Source: Bacillota bacterium | Lineage (GTDB): Bacteria > Bacillota > SHA-98 > UBA4971 | Length of the DNA stretch: 64,000 nt | Assembly (NCBI GenBank): GCA_030024085.1 | Contig: JASEJE010000002.1 | Coordinates: forward strand, 1-64,000 | Direction: 5' to 3' | Shown here: in pieces, positions 58,203 through 64,000 of the stretch | How the letters are laid out: the number at the start of each line of letters is the position of its first letter | Position numbering within the stretch: the first letter of the stretch is position 1 | Notes under the pieces: model-generated | Told to the model about the DNA's origin: nothing | The model's database searches: none | The model's input: the letters and a program-made list of their open reading frames with translations, nothing else | Made by a program: the position numbers and the translations under genes

Positions 58203-60290
58203 GTAACTGCACTGGCCCTGAGTGTCGCGGGCGCGTGGGCGTGGGGCGTCTTCGCCTCGGGGCCGGCGGAAGCCGCGGACGGCGTGGCGGGTAGCAAAGT
58301 GGTATCCGCCGGGGGTGGGGTCAGGGCCGAGGCTGCGACTGGCGCCGAGGCCGAGGCCGAGGCCGGGACCGGGGCGGCTCACATCATGATGCAGGTGCGC
58401 CTCTCGGCGCGGTCGCCCGTCAGGTTCACACTGGACCAGGACGCGACGGCCATGGCGGTCTCGGACGAGGTGATCGCGCGCGAGACCACGCTCGGAAGGT
58501 CGTTCACAGCCGTCCTGGGCGCCTCGGGAGCGGGCGACGATGCTTACCAGGTCGAGGTGGCGAGGTTCGAGCGCCTCGAGGATGCACTCGCCCTGCGGTC
58601 AAAGCTGGCAACATGCCTTTCGTATGACGACAGGGTGCGGTGTCTGCCGTACATCGTGCCCGAGGGCGACAGATGGGTCCTTCGGATCGGCAAGACGGGC
58701 GATCCGGACACGGTGTACAGGCTGCGGACGGCGCTCGCGTGGGCGGGGATGGAGCGGGGCTTCTTGCCAACCCCCGTTGTCGTGAGGCCGCAGGCCGAGG
58801 AGAGGACGCGCCTCGTGGCCGCGGGCGGGGCCTGCGAGGTGCGCGCCGGCGATCTTCCCGGTGAGGTCATACTGGCAACCGCGTCCGGTGAGGCCATGTC
58901 CTTCCCGGGCGGGCGCGTGCGCATCGTGCCGCGCGACCCCCTGGATATCGGGTTTACGCTGGGCGGTGTCCGCTACAAGGGTGAACTCGAGATAGCGCGC
59001 AGGGACTCCTGGGACGGCAAGGTCGAGCTTGTGGCGACAAATCGCATCGACATCGAGTCCTACGTGGAGGGCGTGCTAGCAGGCGAGGTGTACCCCAACT
59101 GGGAGATGGAGGCGCTCAAGGCGCAGGCCGTTGCGGCGAGGACGTACGCGCTCTACCGTAAGGCCGATAGCTACGACCGCGGGTACGATGTGGACGATAC
59201 AGTGGCGTACCAGAAGTATTCGGGCGGGCACGCCATACAGTCGTTCCGGCGGGCGGTGGCCGAGACCCGCGGCGAGGTCATTACTTACCAGGGCAGGCTC
59301 ATAAAGGCGCATTACTTTGCTTCAGGCGGCGGAACGACCGAGGGTGACGAGGAGATCTGGCCCGGCGGCGGAGACGAGCCTTACCTTGAGGCAGTGGCGG
59401 ACTTCGACCAGATCTCGCCGCATTACGTCTGGCAGAACCCCCTGGCGATGTGGGCGGGGGATCTCCTCGCGAAGCTCGGCCTCGGGGCGGCGTTTCCCGC
59501 GTGGATCGAGCCTTCGCTGACGTCAGACTCGGGCGAGAAGGTGCTCGCGTACCGTTTCCGTACGGCCGCCGGCAGCGTGACCCTGACGCGGGAACAGGTC
59601 AGGCGCAAGCTGGGCCTCAAGAGCCCTCGCTTTACCATAAAGCTCATCGGGACTGAGGAGACGCGCGTCGCTCTGCCGTGGACGACGCCGCTTGTGTCTC
59701 CTGAACCTGAGCCGGACGGATCAGGCAGGCCCGGCGCTCCCGGAGCGCCGCCAGGTGCGGTGGGGGGAGCGGCGCACGGTGCGGCTGTTGTGCCTTCGGG
59801 CGGGGCCGGTAGCCCCGTGCTTCCCGCAGTCGGTGGCTGTGTGCCGGTGAGGGACGGCGCCATTACAAGCGGCTACAGGGTCAAGCTGGACAGGGACGTG
59901 TTCGTGACGGGCACGGCGGTCGGCACCGGACGCGCTGCGGAGTTGTCCCTCGCGACCCTCGTCATCATCGACGGCGCAGGGTACGGCCACGGTGTGGGCC
60001 TCAGCCAGTGGGGCGCGCAGGGCATGGCACTCATGCGGGACGAGTCTGGAAAGCCTCTGTATACATACGTGGACATCCTGAAGCATTACTACACCGGGGT
60101 GGAGGTAGTGGGCAACTACAACCTACCCGTCGTTCCTGCGGGCCCCGGTCCCGGGACCGTCCCCGATGTCGTCCCCGATGCGGTTCCCGGCGCTGCTCCC
60201 GGTCAGAGAGTCCCCGGTCAGGGGGACCCCGGCGGAAGCATCCCTCCTGCTGACCTCCCCGCCACGGATGTCTCTTTCGAGCGTCGGTAG
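58188..60290 (+). CDS. SpoIID/LytB domain protein, secreted
   Basis: VEGVLAGEVYPNWEMEALKAQAVAARTYALYRK, GGHAIQSFRRAVAETRGEVITYQGRLIKAHYFASGGGTTE, YGHGVGLSQWGAQGMA. Confidence 0.94.
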   Translation: MAPYLVTALALSVAGAWAWGVFASGPAEAADGVAGSKVVSAGGGVRAEAATGAEAEAEAGTGAAHIMMQVRLSARSPVRFTLDQDATAMAVSDEVIARETTLGRSFTAVLGASGAGDDAYQVEVARFERLEDALALRSKLATCLSYDDRVRCLPYIVPEGDRWVLRIGKTGDPDTVYRLRTALAWAGMERGFLPTPVVVRPQAEERTRLVAAGGACEVRAGDLPGEVILATASGEAMSFPGGRVRIVPRDPLDIGFTLGGVRYKGELEIARRDSWDGKVELVATNRIDIESYVEGVLAGEVYPNWEMEALKAQAVAARTYALYRKADSYDRGYDVDDTVAYQKYSGGHAIQSFRRAVAETRGEVITYQGRLIKAHYFASGGGTTEGDEEIWPGGGDEPYLEAVADFDQISPHYVWQNPLAMWAGDLLAKLGLGAAFPAWIEPSLTSDSGEKVLAYRFRTAAGSVTLTREQVRRKLGLKSPRFTIKLIGTEETRVALPWTTPLVSPEPEPDGSGRPGAPGAPPGAVGGAAHGAAVVPSGGAGSPVLPAVGGCVPVRDGAITSGYRVKLDRDVFVTGTAVGTGRAAELSLATLVIIDGAGYGHGVGLSQWGAQGMALMRDESGKPLYTYVDILKHYYTGVEVVGNYNLPVVPAGPGPGTVPDVVPDAVPGAAPGQRVPGQGDPGGSIPPADLPATDVSFERR

Positions 60291-61715
60291 CCCAATGAGG
60301 CTCGCGAATTCGAGCCGTACCAGCCGTTTCCCCGTGATGAGCCTCGGGGCGAACTGTTTCTTGCAGGAGACGAACCAGTAGAGCGACACAACTCCGAGCC
60401 AGACAAGGCCCGAAATGAAGCCGACGCGCTGCCCCGGCACGAACGGCAGCGTCAGGATGACGCCGGTGATGAGAGCCACGGTCATCCATGAGGTGTATGG
60501 GTATCCAGGCATCTTGAACTTGAGCGCCGACGGGTCCCGCGCGAAGATCCGGCGGCGCATGTATACCTGGGACAGGCTTATGATGAGCCAGGAGAACAGA
60601 AACCCGAACCCCCCGATCCCCGTGATATAGAGAAACGCCGTCTTCGGCACCAGGTAGTACAGGATGACCCCGACGTAGAGAAAGAAGGTGCTTCCAACGA
60701 CGGCGAGATACGGGACGCGGGACTTCCTCCCGAGCCGCGTGAAGAACCTGGGGGCTGCCCCGGCCTCTGCCAGCGAGTAGAGCATCCGCGAGCTTGTGTA
60801 AAGCCCGGAGTTCATGCTCGACAGGGCGGCCGTGATGACCACGAAGTTCATGATGTCGGCGGCTGCGGGGATCCTGAGGAGCTGGTATACACGGACGAAG
60901 GGGCTCGCCCCGAGGCCCACTTCGAACCAGGGTATGGTGCCCACGAGCACGGTCATGGATCCGATGTAAAGGACGATGGTCCTGAGGGCGACGCCGTTCA
61001 CCGCCCGGGGCACGCTGGTCGCAGGGTCCTCGGTCTCGGCTGCGGCCACCCCGATGACCTCCGTCCCGCCGTATGCCACCATCACCATGACCATGGCCAG
61101 GAGCACGCCGGCGATGCCCTTCGGCGCGAAGCCTCCGTGCCCGACGTAGTTCCTGAGGCCGACCGGGGTGAAAGGCCCGATTCCGAGTATGACAGCCCCG
61201 CCTATCAAGATGAAGGCCACTATGGCCACGACCTTGATCATGGCGAACCAGAACTCGAACTCGCCGAACGACCTGACGCTGGCGAGGTTCACGATCGTCA
61301 TGGCCACGGCGAAGACGAGGCCGAAGACGAGCGCAAGCTCGGGCGAGACCCAGAGGCGCATGTATGTCGATGCGGCCACGATCTCGGCGGACATGATGAC
61401 CACCCAGGCGATCCAGTAGGTCCAACCGACCACGTAGCCGGCGTATGGGTGCAGGGATTCCGCCGCGTATGTGCGAAACGAGCCCTCCACGGGCTCGGCC
61501 ACGGACATCTCGGCGAGAGCGAGCATCACCATCATCATGATGACGCCGCCGAGCGCGAAGGACAGGATGACGGCCGGGCCGGCGAGTCTCACCGTGGCCG
61601 CACTGCCGAGGAACATCCCCACCCCAATGACCCCGCCGATGGATATCATCGAGAGGTGGCGCGAGGCAAGGCCGCGGCGAAGTCCGCTCTCGCCGGAAGA
61701 GGCCAACGAATTCAC
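60123..61715 (-). CDS. Amino-acid permease (APC superfamily)
   Basis: GLASRHLSMISIGGVIGVGMFLGSAATVRLAGPAVILSFALGGVIMMMVMLALAEMS. Confidence 0.95.
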   Translation of the reverse strand: MNSLASSGESGLRRGLASRHLSMISIGGVIGVGMFLGSAATVRLAGPAVILSFALGGVIMMMVMLALAEMSVAEPVEGSFRTYAAESLHPYAGYVVGWTYWIAWVVIMSAEIVAASTYMRLWVSPELALVFGLVFAVAMTIVNLASVRSFGEFEFWFAMIKVVAIVAFILIGGAVILGIGPFTPVGLRNYVGHGGFAPKGIAGVLLAMVMVMVAYGGTEVIGVAAAETEDPATSVPRAVNGVALRTIVLYIGSMTVLVGTIPWFEVGLGASPFVRVYQLLRIPAAADIMNFVVITAALSSMNSGLYTSSRMLYSLAEAGAAPRFFTRLGRKSRVPYLAVVGSTFFLYVGVILYYLVPKTAFLYITGIGGFGFLFSWLIISLSQVYMRRRIFARDPSALKFKMPGYPYTSWMTVALITGVILTLPFVPGQRVGFISGLVWLGVVSLYWFVSCKKQFAPRLITGKRLVRLEFASLIGLPTLERDIRGGEVSRRDASAGVPLTGDSLTGSSAGNRIGDDIGDGPGTGARRNDG

Positions 61716-61837
61716 CCCGCACGCTAGGATTTCCGCGCTCCGCGTCGAATATTCAATCGTGGCGCGTAAAGCGCGCTCCCGGGGTCGCGAAACCCCGGTG
61801 CAGGACCCGTCCGGGTCCGATAGGAGGTGGGCGTCCC

Positions 61838-62641
61838 ATGGACAGGACAGCGTGCCGGCTTGCCGCCATCCTCGTCCTGTCTTCGGCCATGCTTACCGGC
61901 TGCCTCCCGAAGGTGCGTGAGGAAGCCAGGGACCCCTCGGATCTCTTCCGGGCCGCGGTGGACAATACATTCGCCCTGAAGAGCGTGCGAGTGGTCGAGG
62001 AGACGGCATTCCCGTCCTCCGAAAAGCTGCTCCCTGCTCGCGAGGCGAAGGCGCTCGGCACGGGGATATGGACGCGCGTCGTGGAGTTCGTGGTGCCCGA
62101 CCGGGTTCACTATTCCTCGTCGTCCGAGGACGGAGGGATAGAGGCGTACCGCGTGGGATCGTCCATGGCATACAGGCTCACCGATCTTGAGGGACCTGGC
62201 GGTGAGCCAGGTGGGGCAGGCAACGGGGGATGGGTCCGGGTGGAGCGTGCCGCGGACGTGAAGGACGAGGCGGTGCGCTCGGAGCTCGAATGGCTCGCTG
62301 GAGTGACAGGGGTAGAGAGCATCCTCGATGGCGGACTGCGTGAGGTGGAGAACGTCACGAGAACCGGGGAGGAAGACGTCGAGCGCGTGCGCTGCGCCGT
62401 CCTCAGCTTTGACAGCCCGACCTGGCTTGCGCGCTTTGAGGCGAGTCTCGCGGAGGCAGGGATCAACGCGAAGCCGGTGAAATACGAGATAAGGGCGTGG
62501 GTGACCTCGAGGGGCGAACCGCTCATCTACAAGATCGAGGACATGTGGGTGTACCAGGAGCCGGGGTCGGGCGTCTACGAGTACACGATAAGCACGAGGG
62601 TGCTCGAGCCTATCCCGGACCTTCGTATAGAGCTTCCCTGA
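61838..62641 (+). CDS. Lipoprotein (LolA/DUF-like outer-surface lipoprotein)
   Basis: Lipobox MLTGC after signal peptide; regular beta-rich body. Confidence 0.75.
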   Translation: MDRTACRLAAILVLSSAMLTGCLPKVREEARDPSDLFRAAVDNTFALKSVRVVEETAFPSSEKLLPAREAKALGTGIWTRVVEFVVPDRVHYSSSSEDGGIEAYRVGSSMAYRLTDLEGPGGEPGGAGNGGWVRVERAADVKDEAVRSELEWLAGVTGVESILDGGLREVENVTRTGEEDVERVRCAVLSFDSPTWLARFEASLAEAGINAKPVKYEIRAWVTSRGEPLIYKIEDMWVYQEPGSGVYEYTISTRVLEPIPDLRIELP

Positions 62642-62751
62642 TGGCCAGCGAAGCGTGCGGGCGTGGGGAAGCAGGGAAGGAGGCGGTTCCCGGGGTACGG
62701 GTTGACAGGACATGTGCTATACTTGAGTCAAGCTGCGAAGTTACACTCCGA

Positions 62752-62866
62752 GTCACGACGCCTGCACCTTTCATGGATGGCGCGTGACCGGCAGCCGCGA
62801 GGGGCTCGTCCTTGCGGCTCGAGGGTCTGCCGGGAAACCGGCACGCCTCCCATCATTGGAAAGGAG
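62752..62866 (+). promoter_or_regulatory. Moco/Tuco-type riboswitch candidate
   Basis: CGCCTGCACCT...GGCGCGTGACCG...GAGGGTCTGCCGG-GAAA-CCGGCACGCCTCCCATCATTGGAAAGG parallels the moaA leader elements CCTCTGCACCT, GGCCGTGAC, CCAGGGCGAAGG...CTTCGCCTCCCG...CTGGAAAGG. Confidence 0.78.
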
Positions 62867-62877
62867 ATGTAAAGACC

Positions 62878-63759
62878 ATGTCAGGTTTCACACGTCCCCC
62901 GCTTGCTCCTGCAAGACGCCGGCTTGTCCTGTTTCTGGTGATCCTGGGTATCGTCGGGACGATCCCCGGTGCTGCCGCGGCGACGCCCACAAGCCGTGAG
63001 GTTATCCTGGCCACCACCACGAGCACCCAGGACAGCGGCCTTCTGGACGTGCTCATCCCCATGTTCGAACGCAAGACCGGGTACATAGTGAAGACAATCG
63101 CCGTTGGCACCGGCCAGGCCCTCGCGCTCGGGGCGCGGGGCGAGGCCGATGTGCTCCTGTGCCACGCACCTGCGGCCGAGATGGAACTTGTACAAAGCGG
63201 GGCTGCGACAAATCGCAAGCTCGTGATGCACAACGATTTCGTGATCGTGGGCCCGGCGGGCGATCCCGCTGGCATATGCGGCCTTAAGTCGGCGGCGGAG
63301 GCTTTCAAGAAGATCGCCGCGGCGCAGGCCGTGTTCGTGTCGCGCGGCGACGACTCCGGCACCCACAAGAAGGAGAAGGAGATCTGGGCGAAGGCCGGCG
63401 TGAAGCCCGCAGGGCGCTGGTACCAGGAGGCCGGGGCCGGGATGGGGCAGACGCTCAACATCGCGTCTGAGAAAGAGGGTTACACGCTTACCGACCGGGC
63501 CACATACCTTGCGCTCAAGAAGCATCTGGGCCTCAAGATCCTCGTGCAGGGGGACGGGGCGCTCCTCAACATCTACCACGTGATGCAGGTGAACCCCGAG
63601 AAGTTCGACAAGGTGAACGGGCCGGGGGCCCTCGCTTTCGTGGACTTCATGGTGGCTGAGAGCACCCAGAAGATCATAGGTTCGTTCGGCGTCAAGGAGT
63701 ACGGCGAGCCGCTCTTCTTCGCCGACGCCGGCAAGGGCGAGAACGAGCTCGGGCGGTGA
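62878..63759 (+). CDS. tupA: Tungstate ABC transporter substrate-binding protein
   Basis: REVILATTTSTQDSGLLDVLIPMFERKTGYIVKTIAVGTGQALALGARGEADVLLCHAP. Confidence 0.95.
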   Translation: MSGFTRPPLAPARRRLVLFLVILGIVGTIPGAAAATPTSREVILATTTSTQDSGLLDVLIPMFERKTGYIVKTIAVGTGQALALGARGEADVLLCHAPAAEMELVQSGAATNRKLVMHNDFVIVGPAGDPAGICGLKSAAEAFKKIAAAQAVFVSRGDDSGTHKKEKEIWAKAGVKPAGRWYQEAGAGMGQTLNIASEKEGYTLTDRATYLALKKHLGLKILVQGDGALLNIYHVMQVNPEKFDKVNGPGALAFVDFMVAESTQKIIGSFGVKEYGEPLFFADAGKGENELGR

Positions 63760-63766
63760 GGCGCGT

Positions 63767-64000
63767 TTGGATCTTATCGTGGAAGGCGTCGTCAAAGCGT
63801 TCTGGCTTCTCGTGAAGGTAGATCGCGAGGTGGTGCGGATCACCCTGCTCACCCTGCAGGTGTCGGGGCTTGCAACCCTTATAGCTGTGGTGGTGGGGGT
63901 GCCTCTCGGGACGGCGCTTGCCCTCTCCACGTTTCGCGGGCGGCAGGTTGCGGTGAGCCTCGTGAACACCGGCATGGGCCTCCCGCCCGTGGTCGTGGGG
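63767..64000 (+). CDS. tupB: Tungstate ABC transporter permease, truncated by window end
   Basis: LDLIVEGVVKAFWLLVKVDREVVRITLLTLQVSGLATLIAVVVGVPLGTALALSTFRGRQ; TTG start. Confidence 0.88.
   Translation, partial: MDLIVEGVVKAFWLLVKVDREVVRITLLTLQVSGLATLIAVVVGVPLGTALALSTFRGRQVAVSLVNTGMGLPPVVVG

Noticed and set aside
62702-62723. TTGACA/TATACT as a standard promoter for tupA
   Set aside because: Spacer is only 10 bp; TGCTATACT might be an extended -10 but the pair is not a valid promoter as read.

Overview
High-GC window of about 64 kb, bacterial and probably thermophilic Bacillota (inferred from gene content, a T-box leader and spore/SpoIID-type genes). Main gene blocks: GH13 amylase; T-box-controlled amino-acid ABC transporter; tRNA-Arg; a long stressosome / partner-switching / HD-GYP signalling operon ending in FapA (6.8-15.7 kb); Fe-ADH; GH4; SNF2 plus SWIM proteins; a minus-strand sugar locus (LacI, 923-aa putative glycosidase, ABC importer, GH5); MNT/HEPN module; PadR-linked permeases; CorA; PAS-GGDEF; D-aminoacylase/M20/DppA/asparaginase/PuuD cluster; MazEF; tsaE-tsaB-rimI-tsaD; LCP; ComB; SpoIID; APC permease; a tungstate importer behind a Moco/Tuco-like riboswitch. 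The most unusual non-gene structure is a terminal-inverted-repeat-bounded noncoding array of diverged GTGACGTACGTCA / GTGACGYAGGGAAC motifs with a 30/30/31-bp spacing. One copy is complete (36.39-37.0 kb). A second, truncated by the window start (1-206), ends with the same spacing series. A family of TA-flanked MITEs (75, ~195 and ~209 bp) is also present. One splits a HEPN gene, one sits in the end of the palindrome array, three start exactly at the stop codon of a gene, and one supplies the apparent start codon of a SpoIID-domain gene. Several widely conserved proteins (TsaE, TsaB, M20, LacI, SNF2, STAS, SpoIID) carry long low-complexity inserts encoded by short tandem repeats. All calls come from reading the sequence and the supplied ORFs; no searches were run.
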